Source: DAHUXT01 sp036378295
GTDB taxonomy: Bacteria > Chloroflexota > Ktedonobacteria > Ktedonobacterales > JADMIN01
Length of the DNA: 7,368 bases
NCBI GenBank assembly: GCA_036378295.1
Contig: DASUWS010000136.1
Coordinates: forward strand, 1-7,368
Direction: 5' to 3'
This document shows, piece by piece, positions 1 to 6,142 of this stretch. The notes below the pieces were generated by a model. That model did no database searches. It was given only the letters and a program-made list of their open reading frames with translations, and was not told the DNA's origin. The position numbers and the translations under genes are program-made. Within the stretch, counting starts at the first letter, position 1, and each line of letters starts with the position of its first letter.

Positions 1-141
1 GATGCTGGCTACATAGTCGCCCACAACTTCGTCTGTAAGGCTGATTTCTATGAAACCGTCAACAACCGTTCAAGAACTGTTCATATCGACACAGCAGAGT
101 GTTCAACGACAATGACTACAATCTGGCCGTCAGCACTCTAA
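1..141 (+). CDS. 3' tail of an unidentified upstream gene (partial)
   Basis: The first frame is open from base 1 to a TAA at 139-141 and encodes about 46 residues beginning DAGYIVAHNFVCKADFYE. A second frame, open from about 54 to beyond the oxidase start, reads VFNDNDYNLAVSTLKLAQRR from base 99 and looks at least as protein-like. The true 3' end may therefore shift from the first frame to the second near base 97. I do not recognise the family. The position directly before the oxidase, on the same strand, makes it a likely first member of the same transcription unit. The low confidence reflects the short length and the unresolved frame. Confidence 0.3.
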   Translation, partial: DAGYIVAHNFVCKADFYETVNNRSRTVHIDTAECSTTMTTIWPSAL

Positions 142-162
142 AACTGGCACAGCGAAGGCGGT

Positions 163-1554
163 GTGTATATGCCTATCTCGGCGGTTCCGGCGGTCCTCAC
201 GAACTGGAGTCGATCAGAGCGATCGTCCTGCTCGGTCTTCAGGCCCAGGGATAGCGCGGAAATCCTGGAGGTATTCTCGGCGGCACGATTACGTAAGCAA
301 TCGGTGGTTGCCCGTGGCGCGGGACACAGCTACACAGATGCCGCCCTCAATACACATGAGGTCGTCATTGACACAGCCAACATGTGCCGTATCCTTTCCT
401 GGGACCCTGAGTCAGGAATCATACAGGTGGAGCCAGGAGTCACCTTGCGCGAGGTGATACGCGTCGTCCTGCCCGATGGATGGTGGCTGCCCGTCACACC
501 TTCAACCGCAGAGGTCACCGTCGGTGGCTGCGTGGCTATGAACATTACCGGCAAGAATGCCTGGAAGTGTGGTTCCTTCGGCGAGCACGTCGTATCCCTC
601 CGTGTGCTGCTGACAAGCGGCGAGGCGCTCGATCTCTCGCCCGCGAGTACTCCTGAGCTTTTTCACGCATTTGTGGGTAGCGCCGGTCTGCTAGGGGTCT
701 ATATCTCCATTACATTGCAACTCCAGCGTATTGCCTCAGGATTCGCCGAGATTATGATACGTCCAGCTCCATCGCTCAGCGAGAACATCGCCATCTTCAA
801 GGATGAACACTCGGCGGACCACCTCGAAGGGTTGATAGATGGCTTCGACCAAATGGGCCGGGGTATTGTTACCTGCACGCGCTACAGCGCCGTCTCAGAC
901 CGCGCGAGTCTGCGGTTTTCGGTATCCCGCCTACCAGATCAAATGACGACGAGATTGGCGCGCTACGCGGGCACAATCTTCCGACCTGCTGTGAATCTTG
1001 GCATGCGCGTGGCGAACAGCTCGATGTATGAATGGAACAAGCGCTGGAGCGGGGGCAAAATGCGATGGCTGCCACTATTTAAGAGCAGTTTCTTTCCCGA
1101 TGCAGCCTTCGCCGGATACCAAGCAATACTGCCCTATGGGATGCAGTCACTGCATGTGTTTGTCCCATCCTCTCACGCCGAAGAGGTATTTCAGGAAATC
1201 CTGCGCCGATCACGGCACCACAACTTTGTCCCGCTCTGGTGCGTCATAAAGCAGCAGCGGCCCGATCCATTCCTGCTGAGTTATCAAGTCGAGGGCTTCT
1301 CGCTGGAGACGTATTACCGAGTCATCCCGCAGCAGCTACAGGCACTGCAGAAGATGCTGCTGGAACTGATGGAGCTTGTCATTACGGCAGGAGGACGCTT
1401 TTATCTGGCGAAAGACGGCCTGCTCACATCATCACTGTATCGCCGGAGCATAGGAGATGCGCCGGTTGACGCTTTTCTGATGCTCAAGCGCCAATACGAT
1501 CCCACGATGCTTCTGCAATCGAACCTGTTTCGCCGTGTATTCCAGGAGCCGTAA
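163..1554 (+). CDS. FAD-linked oxidase, DprE1/DHCR24-like
   Basis: This 463-residue flavoenzyme has the PCMH-type FAD-binding fold. The pyrophosphate-binding motif RGAGHS is at residues 51-56. The second FAD segment, TPSTAEVTVGGCVAMNITG, spans about 112-130, followed by GSFGEHVVSL (137-146) and GSAGLLGVY (172-180). The C-terminal YLAKD motif (414-418) and the end pattern YDP....QSNLFRR match decaprenylphosphoryl-ribose 2'-oxidase (DprE1) and its relatives, which oxidise a lipid-linked sugar; the related DHCR24 group reduces isoprenoid or sterol double bonds. Length is normal for the family. GTG at 163 and ATG at 169 are both possible starts. ATG 169 is slightly better placed behind the purine-rich GAAGGCGG at 154-161, so the protein may be two residues shorter. 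The reading frame is unbroken, unlike its immediate downstream neighbours. The substrate cannot be fixed from sequence; co-location with a lipid glycosyltransferase favours a lipid-linked sugar or isoprenoid. Confidence 0.87.
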   Translation: MYMPISAVPAVLTNWSRSERSSCSVFRPRDSAEILEVFSAARLRKQSVVARGAGHSYTDAALNTHEVVIDTANMCRILSWDPESGIIQVEPGVTLREVIRVVLPDGWWLPVTPSTAEVTVGGCVAMNITGKNAWKCGSFGEHVVSLRVLLTSGEALDLSPASTPELFHAFVGSAGLLGVYISITLQLQRIASGFAEIMIRPAPSLSENIAIFKDEHSADHLEGLIDGFDQMGRGIVTCTRYSAVSDRASLRFSVSRLPDQMTTRLARYAGTIFRPAVNLGMRVANSSMYEWNKRWSGGKMRWLPLFKSSFFPDAAFAGYQAILPYGMQSLHVFVPSSHAEEVFQEILRRSRHHNFVPLWCVIKQQRPDPFLLSYQVEGFSLETYYRVIPQQLQALQKMLLELMELVITAGGRFYLAKDGLLTSSLYRRSIGDAPVDAFLMLKRQYDPTMLLQSNLFRRVFQEP

Positions 1555-1572
1555 TTCCGGCCCGGCCCAGCG

Positions 1573-1592
1573 AGGAGAATTCAGGAGAATTC
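1573..1592 (+). promoter_or_regulatory. Tandemly duplicated ribosome binding site
   Basis: The 10-bp unit AGGAGAATTC occurs twice in direct succession (1573-1582 and 1583-1592), followed by AGG. The second copy lies 6 nt before the GTG at 1595, ideal Shine-Dalgarno spacing, and decides that start. The first copy would be about 16 nt away, too far to act on the same start. It looks like a recent slippage duplication. Confidence 0.6.
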
Positions 1593-1594
1593 AG

Positions 1595-1765
1595 GTGCTG
1601 CCACTTGTCTACACCAACCCCACAGCAGCCATCATATTCCTGGCCGCCTGCCTCATCTGGAACCTCCCAGAAATGCCCGTCATGCTCAAGCAGTTTGAGG
1701 GCGTGGTACGAACAGAGGCTGTTGACCAGGAAGGATCACGTTTCATTGCCAAGAAGGCAGGATGA
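1595..1765 (+). pseudogene. Isoprenylcysteine methyltransferase-like protein, internally deleted
   Basis: The frame from GTG 1595 encodes 56 residues. It begins with a hydrophobic helix (NPTAAIIFLAACLIWNLPEM, about residues 8-27), followed by a basic/polar stretch VRTEAVDQEGSRF. This resembles the start of bacterial ICMT-family membrane methyltransferases, where the first helix ends in a Pro-Glu pair and is followed by a Q-D-R-G-S-like motif; here the motif reads QEGS, as if three bases were lost. The family is usually about 180-200 residues with several membrane helices and a C-terminal SAM site, all absent here. The stop TGA (1763-1765) overlaps an ATG (1762) in the ATGA arrangement typical of coupled genes. 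That suggests the natural 3' end is retained and the middle has been removed. An alternative is an unrelated small membrane peptide. The ICMT assignment rests on pattern memory of a short segment. Confidence 0.45.
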
Positions 1766-2261
1766 AACGGTGGTGTATCTTCTGGTGGCACCTTTCTTCG
1801 TTGCGTGTCTATGGCTGACAGGATTCTTGCTGGTTACCGATTTCTCGGTACCGCCGAGGGATATCCCGCCATTCCACCGCGTGCTCGTCATTTTTCCCCA
1901 TGCCGACGACGATCTAGCTGGACTCTACGGCCATCCGGATCACATCGCTTGCTCTGAGGTCGTCAATAAACCCCATCTGAGCAGGTTTCAAGCGATTCCA
2001 CTCTGGTACGTGACGTTTTCACAGTTCGTGTTGGAGCGGATTACCTTGCCTGAGCATTTGGCGACGATCCCAGATCTTCGCAATAGACAGGCTTCCGCCA
2101 CCTTGAGAGTGTTCACTGGAACCAGTGTATTCGCGAAGACAAAAGCATGGTATGCGCATAAAAGCCAGCGCACCTCGTTGACGAAGGGCATACGGAGGCA
2201 ACTTCCTATCTGGTTCTTTCTTTCGATAGTGCTTTTTGAATACTTCGCTGAGGCAAGCTGA
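1762..2261 (+). pseudogene. PIG-L/LmbE-type deacetylase with missing centre
   Basis: The frame ending at TGA 2259-2261 encodes a membrane helix (VVYLLVAPFFVACLWLTGFL from about 1770), a short linker, and the zinc-site motif VLVIFPHADDD (about 1881-1913). It then reads YGHPDHIACSEVV, the second zinc motif. In this family (GlcNAc-PI and mycothiol-type deacetylases, zinc held by the first His, an Asp and the HPDH His) these motifs lie about 90 or more residues apart. Here they are about 7 apart, so the central Rossmann-like part is gone. The C-terminal third looks complete (WYVTF, ATLRV, AHKSQ, LPIWFFL, FEYFAEAS). The last D of the first motif replaces the usual Glu. The best-placed start, ATG 1762 behind AAGAAGG (1751-1757), is out of frame after four codons (MKRW), implying a one-base loss. 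GTG at 1770 or 1773 is the in-frame alternative. The intact protein would be a membrane-anchored amino-sugar deacetylase; this copy is probably inactive. Confidence 0.68.
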
Positions 2262-2300
2262 ACAGAGATGTGGGAGCAGAGAGTCAGAAGGTAGAGGCGC

Positions 2301-3476
2301 ATGCAGCAATCTAGAGCCGTCGCAGGGCAAGGCCAGCAAACTCCAGCGTATAGCCCTCACTTTGCAAGCTTCTTGCACATGGGGGAGTTTTTGTTGAAAC
2401 GGCCAGTGCAACCACTGACAAATGCATGGCAGAACACGCCCATTGAGCCACGTGGCTCGACACTGCTCGGCGTAACCTTTCGCCCGCCGCAGGTGTTGGC
2501 GCTTGGACTCGACGTGCACGCCACGCTCCAGACACTGCTTACCTATCCATTGCAACTGATCCGCCTGGGCGCCTATTGGAATCAGATAGAGCCTAAGCCT
2601 GGTACATTCCTCGCTGATGAACTTGACTGGCAGATCGATGCGGCAGAGCAAGCCGGCGTGCAGGTCATCCTCTGTGTTGGCCCGCTGAAAACCTTCAGCT
2701 ATCCCGAATTTTACGTGCCACCGCACCATCTGAGGCGGCCATTTCCGGAGCACATCCGTATCAAGCCCTCCGCCTATGTATCCCTCGTCTCGGCCGCGAC
2801 AGCGTTCCTGACTCGCTTGGTGGAACGCTACAAAGACCGACCGGGAATAGTCGCGTGGCAATTAGAACATGAAGCGGTCGATCCGCTTGGGATGGAGCAT
2901 TCCTGGCGATTAGATACTGCCTTCGTAGCGGAAGAGCTCCGTGCGCTGCGACAGGCCGATCCTACCCGACCCATTCTGATGAATGGCTTCTTGCCCACAT
3001 CTTTGCCCGTGCGGATAAGCCAGTGGTGGCAAACACACGATCAAGGCGACTCGCTTGCGGTCGCCCTGCGCATGGCCGACATCATTGGGATCGACTATTA
3101 TCCGCGCCAGGCTCTCCTAAATATGGGTGGTAGGACGCTTTATCTCGACGGGAGTGACGGGCTCTGGCCAGCGGCAAAATACAAGCGGCTCTGTGCATGT
3201 ACGAGCGTTCATGGGCAACAGCTCATGATCTCCGAAGGGCAGGCAGAGCCGTGGGAGACGGTGACGACCCCGCCCAATCCTACTGGCCAAGGTATGGCTA
3301 GCTGCCTGCCCGAACATGTCATTGCCAACTACAACACCTGCATGCGCTGGTCCCAGCAAGGCTGCTCGCTCTACTCCTATCTCTTTTGGGGCGCCGAATA
3401 TTGGGTACTGCGAAAGCAGACCGGCGATTCGAGTTATCTACAGGCTTTTGCGCGCATCCTTGAGAGGTCTCTGTGA
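2301..3476 (+). CDS. Clan GH-A-like glycoside hydrolase (TIM barrel)
   Basis: This 391-residue protein resembles uncharacterised cellulase/beta-galactosidase-type TIM-barrel hydrolases. From about residue 56 it shows early barrel strands (GVTFRPPQV; LIRLGAYWNQIEPKPGTF at 86-103, a typical R-x-x-x-x-W-x-x-I-E-P start; GVQVILCVG at 119-127). The presumed acid/base region is AWQLEHE (185-191), and the presumed nucleophile region is MISEGQAEPW (309-318, Glu312). Usual relatives read WQxENEP, so the Asn before the acid/base Glu191 appears replaced by His and the following Pro by Ala. There is no signal peptide, so it is probably cytoplasmic. The start ATG 2301 has AGAAGG at 2286-2291 (9 nt away) and AGAGG closer in. 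An internal ATG at 2379 (Met27) is an alternative, since the first 50 residues are not obviously conserved. The stop overlaps the next gene's start. The substrate is unknown; context suggests a glycan or glycolipid. Confidence 0.75.
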   Translation: MQQSRAVAGQGQQTPAYSPHFASFLHMGEFLLKRPVQPLTNAWQNTPIEPRGSTLLGVTFRPPQVLALGLDVHATLQTLLTYPLQLIRLGAYWNQIEPKPGTFLADELDWQIDAAEQAGVQVILCVGPLKTFSYPEFYVPPHHLRRPFPEHIRIKPSAYVSLVSAATAFLTRLVERYKDRPGIVAWQLEHEAVDPLGMEHSWRLDTAFVAEELRALRQADPTRPILMNGFLPTSLPVRISQWWQTHDQGDSLAVALRMADIIGIDYYPRQALLNMGGRTLYLDGSDGLWPAAKYKRLCACTSVHGQQLMISEGQAEPWETVTTPPNPTGQGMASCLPEHVIANYNTCMRWSQQGCSLYSYLFWGAEYWVLRKQTGDSSYLQAFARILERSL

Positions 3477-4702
3477 TGCTGGATGGTCATGAGCGCCTGC
3501 CAAAAACCAGGAGCATGCGCAATCGTCCGCGCAGAATCTTGATCTTGATTTCAGACACCGGCTCTGGCCATCGGAGTGCAGCGAACGCCATCTCAAAGGC
3601 GCTCCAATGCGTGTACGAACAGGAGTACGCCAACGGCAGTCGGGGTTCCAGACTTGAAGTCCACATCGTAGACGCCTTCGCCGAGTGTGCCCGTTTCCCG
3701 TTGCGCAAGACGGTTTCGCTCTATGGACCTGTGACAAGACACAATCCGCGCCTCTACGGGCGAATCTTCCACATGACGAATTCGCGGGAACGTTTCAGCG
3801 CCACCAACCATCTCTATCAGCCGTTTGTGCGCCGAGGGTTGCGCAGCCTCATTGAGCGGATGCATCCCGACATCATTGTGTCGGTTCATCCGCTGCTCAA
3901 CCACGTCACACTGCAAGCATTGAACGATACTGGCCTGTACATTCCGGTAATTACTGTCGTCACCGATTTGGTGAGTGCGCATGTGTCATGGTTTGCACGC
4001 GGCGTCGATGCTTGTGTTGTGCCAACCCTGGCAACAAAAAGACTTGCGCTGGCGAACGGCCTGCCCTCCAAGCACATCCATGTGCTTGGCATGCCGGTTG
4101 ACCCGGATTTCGCGGTAGGCGCTGCAGCGGCAGTGGCCGAACGACGACACGCGCTCCATCTCGACGCACACCTTCCAGTGGTGCTGCTTGCTGGTGGAGG
4201 CGAGGGCACATCTGGGCTTGCAGAGGCGGTTCAGGTGGTCGCGAGCCAGTACCTCGGTGTGCAACTCCTCGTGGTGACTGGCCGCAACCGTCAACTCTAT
4301 GCTCACCTGCAACACATGCTGCGGGGCTTCCACACGAGGACGCACATTCTAGGATTCGTGCAGAACATGCCTGATCTCATGCGTGCGGCTGACGTTATCG
4401 TGACGAAGGCTGGCCCTGGCACCATCAGCGAGGCAGTGACATGCGGGCTACCAATCGTGTTAACTGGCGCATTGCCTGGTCAGGAAGTCGGAAACATTGA
4501 CTTCGTGCTGCGGAACGGGTTGGGCGTGCTTGCGCCAACACCCAGGAGTCTGACACATCAACTCTCGAATCTGCTTGGAAATTCATGTTCACAACTCGAT
4601 CAAATACGGGCACGCGCACGTGCCATGAGCAGACCGGATTCCATCTTCGATATCGCGCGCCTCATCATCACGAGCATCCCACAAGCGGCTCCCCGCTCCT
4701 GA
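3476..4702 (+). CDS. MGDG synthase-type glycosyltransferase (GT28)
   Basis: A GT-B glycosyltransferase of about 408 residues. The N-terminal acceptor domain carries SDTGSGHRSAANAI (27-40, counting from GTG 3473), matching the glycine-rich loop of monogalactosyldiacylglycerol synthases and the diacylglycerol glucosyltransferases. It also has SVHPLLNHV (137-145) and TDLVSAHVSWF (164-174), the acceptor-side His/Trp region. The C-terminal donor domain shows GMPVDPDF (206-213), LLAGGGEG (238-245), GFVQNMPDLMRAADVIVTKA (294-313), GPGTISEA and PGQEVGN (335-341), the nucleotide-sugar-binding signature. These enzymes act at the inner face of the membrane and move a hexose from a UDP-sugar to a lipid. 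ATG 3476 overlaps the hydrolase stop (TGATG) and sits 8 nt after GAGAGG (3462-3467); GTG 3473 is the other option. Overlap implies translational coupling. All key motifs are present, so the enzyme is probably active. The sugar and lipid are not determinable here. Confidence 0.88.
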   Translation: MLDGHERLPKTRSMRNRPRRILILISDTGSGHRSAANAISKALQCVYEQEYANGSRGSRLEVHIVDAFAECARFPLRKTVSLYGPVTRHNPRLYGRIFHMTNSRERFSATNHLYQPFVRRGLRSLIERMHPDIIVSVHPLLNHVTLQALNDTGLYIPVITVVTDLVSAHVSWFARGVDACVVPTLATKRLALANGLPSKHIHVLGMPVDPDFAVGAAAAVAERRHALHLDAHLPVVLLAGGGEGTSGLAEAVQVVASQYLGVQLLVVTGRNRQLYAHLQHMLRGFHTRTHILGFVQNMPDLMRAADVIVTKAGPGTISEAVTCGLPIVLTGALPGQEVGNIDFVLRNGLGVLAPTPRSLTHQLSNLLGNSCSQLDQIRARARAMSRPDSIFDIARLIITSIPQAAPRS

Positions 4703-4731
4703 GTTGTCGTAGACGGATATGACGTGATCGA

Positions 4732-4800
4732 CCATTCTGTAAGACTCGTGGCCACCTGGACGGTTTCCCCATTGTTGCCCGCTCATACTTTATAGAATGG
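4732..4800. repeat. Inverted repeat, imperfect 11-12 bp arms
   Basis: CCATTCTGTAA at 4732-4742 and TTATAGAATGG at 4790-4800 are inverted copies with one mismatch, separated by 47 nt. They lie between the end of the glycosyltransferase and the AlkZ-like remnant, which run towards each other, and the right arm overlaps the end of the remnant's open frame. There is no T-run, so a simple terminator is unlikely. A tiny inverted-repeat element or chance are both possible. Confidence 0.35.
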
Positions 4801-5071
4801 CAGATCGGGGAAGAAGTGCTGGGGAGCCGTCGGCGCCAGCAGCACGAGCTCAACCAGCACCATCCCCGCCACCGTCGAGGGCGTCAGCAGGTGAGTGGCG
4901 CTGCGAAACGCGTACGTCTTGATGACCTAGCTCCCTGCCAGGGCGCGAGCGACCTCGCCCGCTCGGGACCGTACGCGACGGATGCGCCGCGACTGATGCG
5001 ATGCCGACTGGGTCGAGCAACTGCTGCTACAGACGCCACGCAAGGGCCTGGGACCAGCCGAGTGACATCAT
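4783..5071 (-). pseudogene. AlkZ-like winged-helix DNA-binding protein, decayed remnant
   Basis: On the minus strand, from ATG 5071 or 5068, one frame reads MSLGWSQALAWRL, then TAG (5029-5027), then QQLLDPVG. This is the opening of winged-helix DNA-binding proteins of the AlkZ-like group (typically W-x-Q-x-L-A-W-R-L-x-x-Q-x-L). GGGAGA at 5084-5079 lies 7 nt before the start. A second frame then continues with RSRAGEVARALAGS, a TAG (4929-4927), and VIKTYAFRSATHLLTPS, matching the family's R/K-T-W/Y-x-M/F-R-G/S-x-x-H-L segment, and ends at TGA 4785-4783. The family is about 350-400 residues; only pieces of the N-terminal part remain. The stretch between the two pieces, where relatives have a conserved Q-A-Q region, is missing. 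Two stops, a frame change and the truncation make this a pseudogene. AlkZ proteins are DNA glycosylases for interstrand crosslinks, but many relatives have unknown roles. Confidence 0.55.
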
Positions 5072-5183
5072 CCCAGGATCTCCCAGGTTCTCTTATAGCA
5101 GCTACGTGGTCACATGACACGAGACCAGAATATCGCAACTGAAACACGACGACAGCGCGTCGTCTCGCTCAACCCAGAGACTG

Positions 5184-5320
5184 TTAGGCAACAGCCTCCG
5201 CTTCGAGTAAGTCATCCGGGTATGGTGGTGGGTACGCTACCATCTGGTCTGGCTCCGTCAGATCAGGATTGAGCCAGGTATCGTCCTCACGTGGTGGGCT
5301 ACTGCTGGCTCCTGCTGCTA
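5184..5320 (-). pseudogene. Out-of-frame acidic C-terminal tail of the receiver protein
   Basis: A minus-strand frame open from 5393 to TAA 5186-5184 encodes IAAGASSSPP then REDDTWLNPDLTEP, YPPPYPDDLLEAEAVA and stop. Its rich Asp/Glu/Pro content and orderly codons look like real protein. It is one base out of step with the receiver, whose own frame stops at 5320-5318 right where this tail becomes protein-like. The simplest reading is that a single-base deletion near 5320-5345 cut a longer response-regulator-like protein of about 185 residues. A sequencing error would look the same. I do not recognise the tail as a known domain. Confidence 0.45.
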
Positions 5321-5749
5321 TCGGTTCGATACAGGTGCGGGCAGTTGCGCTGCGACCTGCTCGATGGCTGTCAGGAGGCTGAGCCCAAAGGGCTTATGGA
5401 CGAACGCGGTGCCGTACGTCTTGATGAGCCGCCGCAGGTCCTCCGTGAACCGTGTGCTCGAGTTGGAGGATGCTGCCAGGAGGTAGCGATGGCGCTGCAA
5501 CGCGGCATCCAATCCGACGACGTGGAGGATCAGTTCCACGGTACGCCGGGGGAGATGGAGATCGAGCATGACGATGTGGGGTCCATCAGCAAAGTGCAAG
5601 TACGCGATGGCGCTGGCCGCCGATGCAGCTTCCGCCAGCACATACCCGCCGGCGGTTTCCAGGCGCATCCGCACCACAGTGCGGAGCACGTCGTTGCCTG
5701 ACACAACCAACACGGGGACAGACAGCGGGGCTGGCGTAGCTGCACCCAT
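5318..5749 (-). CDS. CheY-like response regulator receiver, atypical
   Basis: A single receiver domain of about 143 residues. It has the first strand VLVVSGND, helix LRTVVRMRLETAGG, phospho-acceptor region IVMLDLHLP (Asp67, counted from the upstream ATG at 5761), the Ser pair LLAASSNS near strand 4, and FVHKPFG with the conserved Lys123. The Asp is therefore present, but the usual acidic pair after strand 1 (DD) reads SG, so magnesium binding and phosphorylation may be altered. Two in-frame ATGs exist. I prefer 5749 because GGAGG (5759-5755) lies 5 nt before it; the ATG at 5761 has no such site. There is no output domain. The frame stops soon after the last receiver helix, and a protein-like tail continues in another frame. 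No histidine kinase lies nearby, so its partner is unknown. Confidence 0.75.
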   Translation of the reverse strand: MGAATPAPLSVPVLVVSGNDVLRTVVRMRLETAGGYVLAEAASAASAIAYLHFADGPHIVMLDLHLPRRTVELILHVVGLDAALQRHRYLLAASSNSSTRFTEDLRRLIKTYGTAFVHKPFGLSLLTAIEQVAAQLPAPVSNR

Positions 5750-5830
5750 GGGCACCTCCATCGACTATGCTCGTTTGCTCGTGGCCACAGAGTGAATGGC
5801 GCTGCGGCACTCAGGCATTTCACCTTCGCA

Positions 5831-5847
5831 CGGAGTGTACCACTCCG
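5831..5847. promoter_or_regulatory. Perfect 17-bp palindrome, candidate operator
   Basis: CGGAGTG-TAC-CACTCCG is a perfect 7+3+7 inverted repeat, 82-98 bp upstream of the receiver's preferred start on the minus strand. Its right arm is re-used by a second, imperfect inverted repeat (CTCCGCCAT, then ATGGGCGGAG, 5843-5864, one bulged G). Shape and position fit a dimeric regulator site. An RNA hairpin is the alternative. Confidence 0.4.
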
Positions 5848-6127
5848 CCATGCAATGGGCGGAGAACACCGCACGAGTGCATCGCAACGTGACCATTCCG
5901 GGCGGACGTGGGACGTGGCGGTTGGCGCCACCGGAACGGATGCGGGGCCAGCACCCACGTCGTCGGGCTCGCCCCACCACACACTCCTACCTGATTGTGC
6001 CTGATCATGCCCCTGTGCCTGCATTGTCCCCACCTGACCGCATCTGCTCTCTTGCCAGTGCTCCCAACGCTGGGGCATCTTTTCAGGAGGCTCAGACGAT
6101 CCGCGAGGATCAAGGGTCAGGGAGTTT

Positions 6128-6133
6128 AGGAGG
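6128..6133 (+). promoter_or_regulatory. Strong ribosome binding site before GTG 6143
   Basis: AGGAGG, a full Shine-Dalgarno core, stands 9 nt before GTG 6143. It is the main reason for choosing that start and for treating this small frame as a gene. Confidence 0.6.
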
Positions 6134-6142
6134 TTCACAGCA

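Larger units (their letters stand above)
5750..6142. other. 393-nt stretch without a supported gene
   Basis: This lies between two divergently oriented genes. Long frames on both strands cross it, but none has recognisable motifs or a ribosome binding site that favours it. It holds a perfect palindrome at 5831-5847 and a neighbouring imperfect one at 5843-5864. It should contain the promoters of the receiver (minus) and the DUF6504-like gene (plus), but I could not point to convincing -35/-10 boxes. Confidence 0.4.

Noticed and set aside
2019..2861. A 280-codon open frame on the minus strand
   Set aside because: It lies antisense to the glycoside hydrolase and the end of the PIG-L gene, is rich in Arg/Cys/Gln without any motif, and has no ribosome binding site; the plus-strand proteins have clear family motifs.
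3593..4345. Several minus-strand open frames of 83-129 codons
   Set aside because: All are antisense to the well-supported GT28 glycosyltransferase.
4732..4800. Transposon with terminal inverted repeats
   Set aside because: Only 69 bp long, no flanking target duplication that I can see, and the arms are imperfect; kept only as an inverted repeat.
5318..5393. Programmed frameshift joining the receiver to its tail
   Set aside because: No slippery heptamer or obvious downstream stimulatory structure is seen at the junction; a plain indel is simpler given other damaged genes here.
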